Of a DNA stretch of 64,000 nt, positions 49,988 through 58,684 are shown in pieces. How positions within the stretch are numbered: the stretch's first letter is position 1; each line of letters opens with the position of its first letter. A program made the translations under genes and the position numbers. This DNA comes from Streptomyces hokutonensis (lineage in GTDB: Bacteria > Actinomycetota > Actinomycetes > Streptomycetales > Streptomycetaceae). Below the pieces are notes generated by a model, which had not been told where the DNA came from, made no database searches, and was given only the letters and a program-made list of their open reading frames with translations. Where the stretch lies: NCBI RefSeq assembly GCF_000376565.1, contig NZ_BARG01000094.1:1-64000 (forward strand). Reading direction: 5' to 3'.

Positions 49988-50560
49988 GTGACCGCCGGAC
50001 TTCCTGACTGGATGATCCCACCCAGGCCCAGTGGCTGGGAGGCGGAGGACCTTGACCATCTTCCTCAGGCGCCGCGGCACACCGAACTCATCGACGGAGC
50101 ATTGATCTTCATGATGTCGCCGCAGCGGTCCTGGCACTCCCGGCTTGTGGAGAGTCTCACGTTCGGCTTGCGGCAGGCAGCTCCCGCGGGCTTCGAAGCG
50201 GAGCGGGAGATGACGGTCCGCCTGGACAGGAAGAGCCGGCCCGAGCCCGACATCCTTGTCTCCACCGCCGCATATGACCCTGACCGCACCTGGTACGCGC
50301 CCGAGGATGTCGCTCTGGTCGTCGAGGTCGTCTCGGAGGAGTCGGCGGACCGTGACCGGTCTCTGAAACCCTTCAAGTATGGCCAGGCCAAGATCGCCCA
50401 CTTCTGGCGTATCGAGGACGAGGGGGGCGCCCCCACTGTCCACACCTACGAACTCGACGCTATGACCAGTACCTATGTGCCCACAGGCATCCACAGAGGC
50501 CGGCTGAAGGTGTCCGTGCCCTTCCCCCTGGATATCGATCTCGACGCCCTCGTACCGTGA
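49988..50560 (+). CDS. Uma2-family putative endonuclease
   Basis: A 190-residue PD-(D/E)xK-fold protein with the Uma2 pattern: RPEPDILVSTAAYDPDRTWY, then EDVALVVEVVSEESADRD and KIAHFWRIED. The catalytic Asp, Glu and following strand are intact. The GTG at 49988 has GGAGG 5 bases upstream and starts TAGLPDWMIPP, the usual N-terminus of this subgroup. Unlike the copy at 30.7 kb it has no adjacent HTH gene. Confidence 0.85.
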   Translation: MTAGLPDWMIPPRPSGWEAEDLDHLPQAPRHTELIDGALIFMMSPQRSWHSRLVESLTFGLRQAAPAGFEAEREMTVRLDRKSRPEPDILVSTAAYDPDRTWYAPEDVALVVEVVSEESADRDRSLKPFKYGQAKIAHFWRIEDEGGAPTVHTYELDAMTSTYVPTGIHRGRLKVSVPFPLDIDLDALVP

Positions 50561-50627
50561 CCGAGGAGTGGGACTTGCGCCGATTGTGCCCCTGACGTGG
50601 TGGGCGCTGTCGCACCTGGACGCCATC

Positions 50628-51086
50628 TCACATGGCAGAGTCTGTGGGGTCTTCCGGCCCTGCCTCCGAGAAGGTTCCGTTCTTCGGCCAGCAGCTGTCG
50701 GAGGGGCCCGGAAGCGCGTGAGACCGACTGGAAGTCGTGCTGCGGACGCGGCTCAAGCAGGTCGGCGGTGCTCCATCGCCGGGACACGCCGCGAATACGT
50801 CGATCAGGTCGCGGGGTGCACCGCGGTCGCCGAGGGCACGGACTTTGGCTCCGATCACGTCTTCCTCCGCGAGGACGGGCCCGTAGGGGCTCTGGGCGAT
50901 GGGGCGCCAGAAGATCTCTTTGAGGATGTCGACCTCGCAGTCCTGCCCGGTGACCGGGTCGGTCACGGTGAGGCGGGCGGACAGCGCGCCCGCACGGATG
51001 GGTGCTGATTTTCTGCGCCGTGCCGGGATCGGGGGGACGGTGGCGGTGTTTGTAGGGCTGGCCAGACGCTGACAGAGCCTGTCCAC
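50628..51086 (-). pseudogene. Remnant of an AbiEii-like nucleotidyltransferase
   Basis: One frame keeps ARLTVTDPVTGQDCEVDILK and EEDVIGAKVRALGDRGAPRD, the central part of an AbiEii/AbiGii-type toxin, while the continuation (SRRWSTADL) is in a different frame and degraded. The N-terminal nucleotidyltransferase motif is missing. This is probably an inactive relic of an abortive-infection toxin gene. Confidence 0.6.
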
Positions 51087-51116
51087 CCCAGACCTGTGCG
51101 GTGTGGCCAGCGTGCA

Positions 51117-51854
51117 TCATGCGGCGGTGACCGGCGGGTCTTCGCCGAGCCGGACAGAGCGTTCGCCGGTGTAGGCGTCGTACTCGGCGCTGTTGAGGAA
51201 TCGCACCGGCATGCGGGTGCGAACCGGCGCAACGCCGTCGGCTGCCAGCGTTACGACGAGCGCGGCGTTGCCGGGGTCGAACTCGGTCAAGTCGGTGAAG
51301 TCGAGGGCCGGCAGCGTGCGTGACCACTTGCCGTGGACGATGCTGTCCGTACCGCCCTCCCATTGGAGCGAGCGGATCCCCAGCATATGGACCCGCTCAT
51401 CCTGCCATCCGGACTGTTGGCCGATGCCGTTGAGTCCTTCGAGTTCAATGCGCACGCCCGGGTTCTTGGCCGCGTAGAGGCTGGTGTTGCTGAGCGTGAC
51501 GGTCGCCGATACCTGCTTGAAGGCCTCGATTTGTCGGTGCTGGTCGGGTGTCCCGGCGTCGCCCGCCAAGAAGACGGGCTCGTTCGGGAAGCTGAAGTTG
51601 AACGTGATCTCGATGTCGAGGTCAGGGCGTCCGCTGGCGTCGCGATAGGCGAGGAGGGCGACAACGCCGGCGACTGCGACGAGGAGCCAGGAGGCTGCGG
51701 CAATCACGGTGTTGACGGTGGCTACTCGGTCCTCTGTGTGCAGACCCAGCTTCCAATCCCAGATGCCCATGCCGATCAAGCAGGCTGGACCAGCCCCGAG
51801 AACGATGACGGTGACGACTGTGACCCACGCGCGGGAGTCTCGAAGGTGCTTCAC
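51117..51854 (-). CDS. Two-helix membrane protein, function unknown
   Basis: A 245-residue protein with two N-terminal hydrophobic helices (about 10-30, AWVTVVTVIVLGAGPACLIG, and about 48-68, VIAAASWLLVAVAGVVALLA) and a C-terminal beta-rich domain with DIEITFNFSFPNEPVF. The start (GTG 51854) has no clear ribosome site. No family was recognised. It diverges from the lipoprotein gene. Confidence 0.65.
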   Translation of the reverse strand: MKHLRDSRAWVTVVTVIVLGAGPACLIGMGIWDWKLGLHTEDRVATVNTVIAAASWLLVAVAGVVALLAYRDASGRPDLDIEITFNFSFPNEPVFLAGDAGTPDQHRQIEAFKQVSATVTLSNTSLYAAKNPGVRIELEGLNGIGQQSGWQDERVHMLGIRSLQWEGGTDSIVHGKWSRTLPALDFTDLTEFDPGNAALVVTLAADGVAPVRTRMPVRFLNSAEYDAYTGERSVRLGEDPPVTAA

Positions 51855-51974
51855 GAGCGGCAGCGTAGGGATACGAACCCGAACGGGTCATCACAGACCG
51901 GCAACATCCGCCCGCGGTCCGTGCACGGCTGCCACTGTTGCCGCACGCAACTCCGCACCACCAAGGGGGGCATC

Positions 51975-52427
51975 GTGCGCCGCACCATCCTGCCCATTAC
52001 TGCCATCCTGCTGACCGCCGCCTGCGGAAGCGGCGGCGGCCACACCGCCTCGGCGTCTTCGCCCAGCTCGCGTCAGCCGGTCGCGAAGCGCAGCCATGCC
52101 ACGGCCGCGCCCCGAAAGAGCAGCTCCAGCGCCGCGAAGCCCACGCCGAAGACGTCCCATTCGTCGAAGGGCTGCAACCTCTCACCCACGCGCGACGTCA
52201 TCCTCTGGTACAAGACGCCAGGGCTGCCCAACAGTGCCCAGGTTGTTGGGAACTACGACCTGGTGAACTGCGAAACCACGTTCAGGTCGTTGCCGCGCTC
52301 GTCGCCAACGCAGGCCGGGTATTGCACCGAAGCGGCGTGGGCGAGCGACAACCCGGGTTACAACGCCGACGCCACCCCAGCGAAGCGACTGAAGAAGGTA
52401 CAGGTGGCCGTCGGGCCCGCCTGCTGA
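51975..52427 (+). CDS. Putative lipoprotein
   Basis: A 150-residue lipoprotein with signal and lipobox (LLTAACGS, Cys near 17), a Ser/Lys/Pro-rich spacer and a small C-terminal domain with four cysteines (KGCNLSPTRDVILWYKTPG, VNCETTF, GYCTEAAW and the C-terminal Cys). The GTG at 51975 follows AAGGGGGG. Function unknown. Confidence 0.75.
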   Translation: MRRTILPITAILLTAACGSGGGHTASASSPSSRQPVAKRSHATAAPRKSSSSAAKPTPKTSHSSKGCNLSPTRDVILWYKTPGLPNSAQVVGNYDLVNCETTFRSLPRSSPTQAGYCTEAAWASDNPGYNADATPAKRLKKVQVAVGPAC

Positions 52428-52474
52428 AGCAGGCGGGCCCTGGGACACAGGACCCGATCTGCGAGGACAGCCCG

Positions 52475-53011
52475 CTACTTGGGCACAGTGACTCCGTTGA
52501 CCGTCTGGCCGGGGGCCGGGGGCGGGAGTTTCCGCATGCCGGGCATCTTGCCGGCACCTGCGTTCCAGCCCACTCGGAACGTGGCCTCCCGCAGAAGTGC
52601 CACTTCGTCCGCCAACGCCTCCATCTGCTCGACCGTAACGGCGGAGGTGCGGTAGCCGAGGTTCTTCTTCACGGGGTTCATCGCTTCGATGCCAACGCCG
52701 GATTCGGCCTGTGCGTAGAGCGCGTGCACGATGGTGTTGCGTCGGTCGCGGAACTTCTCCGCACGAGTGAGGCAGGCCTCGATCTCTGCGGCATCCTCCG
52801 GGGTGACGCGTCCTACCTTGAGGGCCAGCTTGCAGAATTCGATGAGCTGGCTGGTGTTGGCCGCGTTCGCGTACATGAGCAGCGTCGGCTCGTGCGCGAT
52901 CGCTCCGAGCAGATGGCGCAGGGCGAAGTCGAGTTGCCCACCAGCAAGGGTCACGCGTCCGACAGCTTCCAAGAAGGGGTCCCGCTCCCGGGGAACGGCG
53001 TCAGTGGTCAT
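52475..53011 (-). CDS. HEPN-like protein
   Basis: A 178-residue helical protein. The segment EKFRDRRNTIVHALYAQAE contains an R-x4-H motif, the signature of HEPN-type RNases, after long helices with LDFALRHLLGAIAHEPT. HEPN domains act as RNases in many toxin and defence systems. The ATG is at 53009-53011. There is no adjacent nucleotidyltransferase (MNT) partner. The nuclease role is an inference from this motif. Confidence 0.6.
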   Translation of the reverse strand: MTTDAVPRERDPFLEAVGRVTLAGGQLDFALRHLLGAIAHEPTLLMYANAANTSQLIEFCKLALKVGRVTPEDAAEIEACLTRAEKFRDRRNTIVHALYAQAESGVGIEAMNPVKKNLGYRTSAVTVEQMEALADEVALLREATFRVGWNAGAGKMPGMRKLPPPAPGQTVNGVTVPK

Positions 53012-53440
53012 GGCCGGGATGGTACGGCGGCAGGTCGGGACGCTGCGGCAGGTCTAGGTGAGTGCTCACTCGGCGGTTCTGCACCGGCCCGAGCCCGCGG
53101 GAACGGGCCTGGGCCTGACCGTTGCCTCCGGCCAGGCCCGGCCGCTCGGTACCCGCCTGACCTTCCGTAACCATCCCGACGGGGGTGCGGAGGCGCCCCT
53201 GCGCCTCACCGGGGGCGGCCCCCGCTGACGGGGATGCCGAGTGCAACGCCGTCCCGGATGACAGAGGTCTTCTCCGGTGGCCGCCAAGGGCGGGGAACGC
53301 GACCGTTTGAGACCACCTGAAAGCTCGGTGGATTTCCCGGCGTGGGCGTAGTGCCGGCGTCGGGGCAAGGGCTTTCTCGGGGGCGAGTCTGGGGTGTGGG
53401 ATTCGTCTGCGTTGTTGGCAAGGTCTGCGAGGATGAGGAG
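53012..53440. other. Intergenic stretch
   Basis: Nothing convincing is seen. A minus-strand frame (53066-53494) is open but has low-complexity content and runs across the terminator hairpin, so it is not called. Confidence 0.4.
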
Positions 53441-53480
53441 GGCGGCCGACCCCACTAACGCTGGGGTCGGCCGCCGTTTT
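53441..53480 (+). terminator. Rho-independent terminator
   Basis: A 14-bp perfect stem (GGCGGCCGACCCCA at 53441-53454 and its complement at 53462-53475) with a 7-base loop is followed by GTTTTT on the plus strand. It also lies just past the end of the minus-strand DUF397 gene and may act in both directions. Confidence 0.85.
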
Positions 53481-53517
53481 TCGTCTCCGGCCATTTCAGG
53501 TCAGGGCCGGTGGGTGT

Positions 53518-53748
53518 TCAGGCCAGGTGGTCGAAGGCGCCTGCCTTCGCTCCGGCCAGGAGTGCCCCGATCTCGCCCCGGGTGTAGAGGAGGGGGGTCT
53601 GCTCGGGCCGCTTGGAGTCGCGTACGGCGACCAGGTCGCCGATCACGCCGAATTCCACGCAGTTGTCGTTGCCCCCGCTGAACGGGCTCTTCTCCCAGGT
53701 GACGGTGGAGAAGTCCAGCTCGGCGGGGTCGGGCTTGGCGTTGCTCAC
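53518..53748 (-). CDS. DUF397 protein
   Basis: A 76-residue protein of the DUF397 family, with the characteristic TWEKSPFSGGNDNCVEFGVI core and VAVRDSKRP. DUF397 proteins pair with XRE/DUF5753 regulators in Streptomyces and influence development or antibiotic production. The GTG at 53746-53748 directly follows the XRE stop, with AAGGAG spanning the junction. Confidence 0.9.
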   Translation of the reverse strand: MSNAKPDPAELDFSTVTWEKSPFSGGNDNCVEFGVIGDLVAVRDSKRPEQTPLLYTRGEIGALLAGAKAGAFDHLA

Positions 53749-54627
53749 TTACAGCTCCTTGAGCATGTTCTTGATGCGGCTGCGGGTCTCGGGCGGACCG
53801 AGGGCCGTGGCCCGCAGATGATCGAAGACCTCGGTGTAGCGCCCCACATCGTCAGATCCCTCGAAGTACACCGAGTTGGTCAGATTCTCCACCCAGACCA
53901 CATCGGGATTGGGCTCGGGGAAGCCCATGAGCATGAACGACCCGTACAGGCCGGGGTGGAATCCGGCGTCGAACGGTAGGAGCTGCAGCGTGATGTTCGT
54001 GCGGGGCTCGATGTCCAGCAGTTGTTCCAGCTGTTCCTTGAGTACGGCGGGTTTCGACTCGATGCGGCGGAAGGCGGCCTCGTCGATGACCGCCCAGAGT
54101 TTCGGCGGCGGGGCGTCCTCGCGGGAGAGGATGTCCTGGCGGTTCATCCGGACGTCCACCAGGGCCTGTACCTGTTTGGCGTCCAGGTCGACGCGCATCG
54201 CGGTGATGACCTGGCGGGCGTACTCGGGCGTCTGCAGGAGTCCGGGAATCAGTTGCGGTTCGTAGGAGCGCAGGAGTGTCGCGCTCTGCTCCAGTTCGAG
54301 GTAGCCGCCGTACTGCGTGGTGTTGATGACCGCGGAGTACTTGCGCCACCACTTCTTGCGCTGGGCCTGATCGGCGCGGACCAGGTCCAGGATGTCCTCC
54401 CGGACGGCGGGGTCCGTGACGCCGTAGCAGTCGAGCATCGCTTTGACCAGGATTGGGGTGGTGCCGCGGTCGCCGTTCATGATGCGGCTGAGCGAGCCCT
54501 GGTTGACCTCGATGATCGCTCCGACCTCGGCCAGCGTTTTGCCGGACTGGTCGTGCAACTCCTTGAGCTGGGCTGACAGTTGGCGGCGGTACACGGACTT
54601 GGGGGCGGGGTTCCTCTTCCAGGCCAT
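53749..54627 (-). CDS. XRE-family regulator with DUF5753 domain
   Basis: A 292-residue regulator. An N-terminal HTH (about 15-70, with GKTLAEVGAIIEVNQGSLSR) is followed by the DUF5753 domain (about 100-285, with YEPQLIPGLLQTPEYARQV and FHPGLYGSFMLMGFPEP). This is the standard partner of DUF397. The ATG at 54625-54627 begins the conserved part; a longer frame exists. It diverges from the ATP-binding protein, with a perfect palindrome between, and probably autoregulates. Confidence 0.9.
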   Translation of the reverse strand: MAWKRNPAPKSVYRRQLSAQLKELHDQSGKTLAEVGAIIEVNQGSLSRIMNGDRGTTPILVKAMLDCYGVTDPAVREDILDLVRADQAQRKKWWRKYSAVINTTQYGGYLELEQSATLLRSYEPQLIPGLLQTPEYARQVITAMRVDLDAKQVQALVDVRMNRQDILSREDAPPPKLWAVIDEAAFRRIESKPAVLKEQLEQLLDIEPRTNITLQLLPFDAGFHPGLYGSFMLMGFPEPNPDVVWVENLTNSVYFEGSDDVGRYTEVFDHLRATALGPPETRSRIKNMLKEL

Positions 54628-54680
54628 GGCGACAGTGTGGCGCTTGCCTGCGGCATGAACAACCAGTCTGAGGAATGTTG

Positions 54681-54699
54681 ATTGGGCATGTTGCCCAAT
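54681..54699. promoter_or_regulatory. Palindromic operator ATTGGGCA-TGT-TGCCCAAT
   Basis: Perfect 8-bp arms around 3 bases, 54 bases upstream of the XRE start in the divergent promoter region; a likely binding site for the XRE protein. Confidence 0.7.
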
Positions 54700-54889
54700 T
54701 GAGTTGCTGAGGGGCATGCTGTCTATCGAGCGCGGGGTGTGATGATTCCATCGCTCTTCGTGTCGTCTGTCGTTGTCCTACGCCGACTTCTCGGGCTATC
54801 GCTGTCCTCGGAGGCCGACGTGCCGACCCTCAGCGCGAGCCCGGCCGACGCCGGCCAGCTGCCCGCTCTGTCGACTGGGGAGCACGCCC

Positions 54890-55375
54890 ATGAACCAAGC
54901 CCGGGCCCACACGGGACCGACCGCCGTTTCACCGCAGGCTTCCTGCGGCTTCTACCTGGTGCACCACGGTGCCGGGTTTGCCTTGCACATGAGCGCCAGC
55001 CCGGAGCATCTGCAGGAGATGCGGCAGGCGGTGTTCAAGGCGGTCACCGGGGCGGGGATAGGCGAGGCGATCGCGGAGTCGGCCCGGCTGGTGGCCAGCG
55101 AACTGGTCGGCAACGCGGTGCGGTTGTGCGGCCCGTGGGCCCCGGTGATCGTCCAGGTCCATCCGCAGGAGGACCACGTTCTGGTGCAGGTGCACGACCC
55201 GGAGTCCGCCGCTTTGCCCGAGCGGCGCGGACAGGCTCCCGATAGCGCGGATGCCGAGGCCGGGCGGGGACTGTGGATCCTCGACGCGCTCGCGCCGGGC
55301 TGGACGGTGGAGCCGACCGCGGTAGGCAAGCAGATCACCTGCACCCTGCCTGCGCCGGCCCCGGTGAGCGTCTGA
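54890..55375 (+). CDS. ATP-binding protein (HATPase, anti-sigma-like)
   Basis: A 161-residue single-domain GHKL-type protein with SARLVASELVGNAVRLCG (N-box) and AEAGRGLWILDALAPG (G-box). Such proteins are common beside XRE/DUF397 pairs in Streptomyces and are thought to act in regulation. The ATG at 54890 follows GGGGAG 8 bases upstream. It precedes the MurA-like gene by 233 bases, so a shared transcript is possible. Confidence 0.85.
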   Translation: MNQARAHTGPTAVSPQASCGFYLVHHGAGFALHMSASPEHLQEMRQAVFKAVTGAGIGEAIAESARLVASELVGNAVRLCGPWAPVIVQVHPQEDHVLVQVHDPESAALPERRGQAPDSADAEAGRGLWILDALAPGWTVEPTAVGKQITCTLPAPAPVSV

Positions 55376-55608
55376 CGCCGTCCTTCGGCCCGCACGGTGG
55401 CCACCTCTTCCTCGGGCAGCCCGCCGCACCGGAGCCGCGCATCGTGTCCGGCGCCCCGGCGGGTGCCGCGCTCTGCCTCCTCAAGGGCGGTGCCGTTCGC
55501 GGTCCGGCCGCCGGCGCACACCCTGCCGGCGGCCGGAGATCCCCCTTCGGAGCACTGTCCGACCGGCACCACCTTCAGCCCCAACCGCTCGTGTCCAGGA
55601 GGTTCTTG

Positions 55609-56925
55609 ATGGAGCGTGCTCCTACCCGCGTGAGCCGCACAAACGCCGTCACCGTCCGGCCCGGCCGACCGCTTGCCGGCACGGTGCGGGCGGACGGCTC
55701 GAAGAACGCGGCCCTGCCGCTGCTGGCCGCTGCCGCGTCCCTTGGCCGTGAGGTGTACCTGTCTGGCATCCCGGCCGGCACCGACGTCCAGAGCATGCTG
55801 GGCCTTCTCGAGCAGTGCGGATACCGCCTCGCCCGCCCGGTCGCCGAGCCGGGGACCGTGATCGTGATGCCCAGGGGCGGCCCGGCCGAGGTGCCCGAAC
55901 TGGCGGACGCCGCCCGGATCAGGGCCTCCTACTACCTGGTGGCGCCGCTGCTGGTGGCCTGCGGGCGGGCGGTGCTGCCCTGGCCGGGTGGCTGCCGGAT
56001 CGGCGACCGCGGGATGGACCTGCACTTCAAGGTGTACGAGGCGTTCGGCGACACCGTCCTCCTTGACGACGGGGGATACCGCGTACTCGCCGCCGGCCAG
56101 GCTCGCGACACGGTCGCCCTCACACTGCCGTTCCGCTCACGCGGAGCGAGCATCGCCGCAGTGTGCCGGGCGGTCGCCTCCAACAGCCGCCTGGAACTGG
56201 GCAATCCGAACCTGTCCCCGGAGACCACCGGCGTGCTGGCCGCCTTACGCACCGCCGGGTGGCAGACCCACGCCGGCGAGGAGAAGATCATGCTGGACCC
56301 GCCGCCGGGCGTCCCGGCCGGCACCGTCGCCTGGACGGTCCCCGGCGACAAGATCGAGGCGGGCACCCTGGCCTGCGCGATCGCGGCCACCGGCGGCGAG
56401 GGCCGCATCGAGGGGATCAACGGCCCAGACCTCAAGGTCCTTGCGGGCCTCCTGGACGGGGTCGGTGTCCCCGTCACCCTCGCCCCCGATGCCATCACCG
56501 TCCACCAGGCCCGCGCGGTCGGCGAACAGCCGCTGCGGGCCATCGCCTCACTGGCCCCGGACGGCCTGGACGCCGACTTCGAACCCCCGCTGATGGCTCT
56601 GGCTCTCACCCTGCCGGGCGTCCACCTGTTCTGTGACGACATCAACCCCGGCCGCCACGGCAATCTGATCCCTCAGCTCACCCGCCTCGGCGGCGTGATC
56701 GAAGAACTCTCTCCCACCCGGTGCCGCCTGGCCGGCCCCCAGCTCCTGAGCGGGACCGGCGTCAAAGCCACCGACATCCGCACCGGCTCCGCGCTGCTGA
56801 TCGCCGCTCTGAACGCCCGCGGCGCCACCACCATCAACGGCTTCGACCAGCTCAGGCGTGGACACGCCGACCTGCCCGCCACACTTCGCACCCTCGGCGC
56901 CGACATCATCGAGGTATCGCGATGA
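55609..56925 (+). CDS. MurA/EPSP-type enolpyruvyl transferase
   Basis: A 438-residue transferase that should attach enolpyruvate from PEP to a nucleotide sugar or nucleotide. Against MurA, all key residues look present: Lys-Asn in ADGSKNAALPLLAA, Arg in RIRASYYLVAPL, Cys-Arg in WPGGCRIGDRGMDLHF, Asp in DADFEPPLMALALT and Arg in TDIRTGSALLIAAL. It is divergent and embedded in an accessory operon, so it need not be the housekeeping enzyme; nikkomycin/polyoxin pathways use a MurA relative on UMP. The ATG at 55609 follows AGGAGG. Confidence 0.88.
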   Translation: MERAPTRVSRTNAVTVRPGRPLAGTVRADGSKNAALPLLAAAASLGREVYLSGIPAGTDVQSMLGLLEQCGYRLARPVAEPGTVIVMPRGGPAEVPELADAARIRASYYLVAPLLVACGRAVLPWPGGCRIGDRGMDLHFKVYEAFGDTVLLDDGGYRVLAAGQARDTVALTLPFRSRGASIAAVCRAVASNSRLELGNPNLSPETTGVLAALRTAGWQTHAGEEKIMLDPPPGVPAGTVAWTVPGDKIEAGTLACAIAATGGEGRIEGINGPDLKVLAGLLDGVGVPVTLAPDAITVHQARAVGEQPLRAIASLAPDGLDADFEPPLMALALTLPGVHLFCDDINPGRHGNLIPQLTRLGGVIEELSPTRCRLAGPQLLSGTGVKATDIRTGSALLIAALNARGATTINGFDQLRRGHADLPATLRTLGADIIEVSR

Positions 56926-58148
56926 CCAGGACCTTCACTCAGATCGCGGCCACCACCGACGTCCACTCCGCCCTGGAGCGGGCCGACTGCCTGCTTGCGC
57001 ACCTGCACGATCTGCGGGAGACCTCGCTGATCGCCGACTGCGGCGACTTCTTCGAGGGCACTGGCTACTACCAGCTGGGCAACGGAGCCAGCGAGCGCGA
57101 GATCCTCACGACGCTGTATGACGTCCTCGCCCCCGGCAACCACGGCTGGCCCCACTACTTCGAGCCGGGCCTGCGCGAGATGACCGTGTGCGCCAACGCC
57201 GTTGACGACAGCACTGGCCGGCCATTGTTCGACCGCATCCGCATCATCGATGTGCACGGCCGCCGCGTCGCCGTCACCGCGGTCATCGGCGTCAGCGCGT
57301 TCCACTCCATCCCCGCCGACCGGAGGGCCGGGCACCGCGTCACCGATCCGGCCACCGCCTTGCGGCAGCTGATGCTGGAACACCACCACCACGTAGACGC
57401 GTGGATGGTGCTGTCCCACTCCGGCTTCGAGGCGGACCTTCGGCTCGCCGTCGCCTGCCCGTTCGTGGACGTCATCTTCGCCGGACACTGCCACAGCGAC
57501 ATCTACGGGCCGGTGAACGTCGGCGACACCCTCGTGGTCAAGGGCGGCGAACTCGGCACCGGATACGCCGTCGCCCAACCCGCCGGATCCGGATGGGCCG
57601 CCCATACCTCTCTCTTCCCCGACACCGGCAGGGTCCCCGGCAGCCTCGCTGCCCTGAGGGAGAAGATTGCCTCCACCGGCCGGATGCTCACCGCCCGGCT
57701 CGGCACCCTCAACGAGCCCTACCAGGACACCGAACTGGACCGGCACCGGCTCCTGCAGGACATCGCCAACCGGCTGCACACCGGACTCGGCGCCGACGCG
57801 GTCATCCTCAACGACACCGCCTTGCGCCCCACCCACCTCAAAGACGTGCTCACCCTCGGAGACCTGCTGGCGATCGAACCCTTCGGCAACCAGCTTGTCC
57901 ACGCCTTCCTCCCCGCCGGGCGCACGGCCGACATCGACATCCTGCTCACACACCTGGCCGAGCAGGTCGGGCCGCTGGTCATCGCCCCCCGCCCGCTGCC
58001 GGAGGACACCCGGTCCGTACTGACCACCGACTACCTCGCCGACACCCACCTCGGCGGACGTACCCGCCAGGCCGGACTCCAGCTCGGCCAGGCCGTCCGC
58101 CGCACCATCGCCACCCCGCTGCCCACCCCCGAAGAAGGTGCCCGATGA
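56922..58148 (+). CDS. 5'-nucleotidase-like metallophosphoesterase
   Basis: A 408-residue cytoplasmic phosphoesterase. The metal motifs are seen as ATTDVHSALERADCLL, ADCGDFFEG, APGNHGW, LSHSGFEADLR and FAGHCHSDIYG, the calcineurin-like set. A C-terminal domain (about 250-400) resembles the UshA/5'-nucleotidase C-terminal domain with ILNDTALRP. No signal peptide is present, unlike UshA. The ATG overlaps the MurA-like stop as ATGA. A role in dephosphorylating the enolpyruvyl nucleotide is inference from order. Confidence 0.82.
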   Translation: MTRTFTQIAATTDVHSALERADCLLAHLHDLRETSLIADCGDFFEGTGYYQLGNGASEREILTTLYDVLAPGNHGWPHYFEPGLREMTVCANAVDDSTGRPLFDRIRIIDVHGRRVAVTAVIGVSAFHSIPADRRAGHRVTDPATALRQLMLEHHHHVDAWMVLSHSGFEADLRLAVACPFVDVIFAGHCHSDIYGPVNVGDTLVVKGGELGTGYAVAQPAGSGWAAHTSLFPDTGRVPGSLAALREKIASTGRMLTARLGTLNEPYQDTELDRHRLLQDIANRLHTGLGADAVILNDTALRPTHLKDVLTLGDLLAIEPFGNQLVHAFLPAGRTADIDILLTHLAEQVGPLVIAPRPLPEDTRSVLTTDYLADTHLGGRTRQAGLQLGQAVRRTIATPLPTPEEGAR

Positions 58149-58684
58149 TCCTCACCGGCCCCGAGATCACCGCCGCCGCCCACGACGGACGCTTGGCGAT
58201 CAACCCCTTCGAGCCGGACCAGGTCAACCCCAACAGCTACAACGTCCGCCTCGGCGCCACCCTGCTGACCTACACCGCCCCCGTCCTCGACGCCCACCAG
58301 CCAAACCCCACCACCACCGTCGAGATCGGCCCCGGCGGATTCGTGCTCCAGCCCGGCGAGCTCTACCTCGGCCACACCCTCGAACAAGTCGGCTCCGACA
58401 CCTTCGTGCCGTTACTGTTCGGCCGCTCCTCCGTCGGCCGGCTCGGCCTGTTCGTCGAGATCACCGCCCCCATCGGCGACATCGGCTTCCACGGCCAGTG
58501 GACCCTGATGCTCTCCCCGATCCGGCCGCTACGGGTGTACGCAGGCATGAAGATCGGACAGATCATGTTCTTCATCGCAGCCGGAGACATCGACTTCTAC
58601 CGCGGCAAGTACCAGGCCGCCACCGGGCCCCAGCCCTCCCGCTACTGGCGGGATGCGGCCCGCATCCGGGCGGCCGCCTCGTGA
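58145..58684 (+). CDS. dCTP-deaminase-like protein A (catalytic Glu replaced)
   Basis: A 179-residue protein of the dCTP deaminase/dUTPase fold: ILTGPEITAAAHDGRLAINP, VNPNSYNVRLG, FGRSSVGRLGLFVEITAP and YAGMKIGQIMFF. Compared with Dcd enzymes, the Ser-Ser...Arg motif is intact, but the Glu of the TLEL motif is Met (WTLMLSP). The activating base is thus missing. The ATG overlaps the phosphoesterase stop as ATGA. It may be inactive alone or work with the following paralogue. Confidence 0.88.
   Translation: MILTGPEITAAAHDGRLAINPFEPDQVNPNSYNVRLGATLLTYTAPVLDAHQPNPTTTVEIGPGGFVLQPGELYLGHTLEQVGSDTFVPLLFGRSSVGRLGLFVEITAPIGDIGFHGQWTLMLSPIRPLRVYAGMKIGQIMFFIAAGDIDFYRGKYQAATGPQPSRYWRDAARIRAAAS

Noticed and set aside
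53066..53494. 142-residue minus-strand frame
   Set aside because: It runs across the strong terminator hairpin, has low-complexity Arg/Pro content and no recognised domain.
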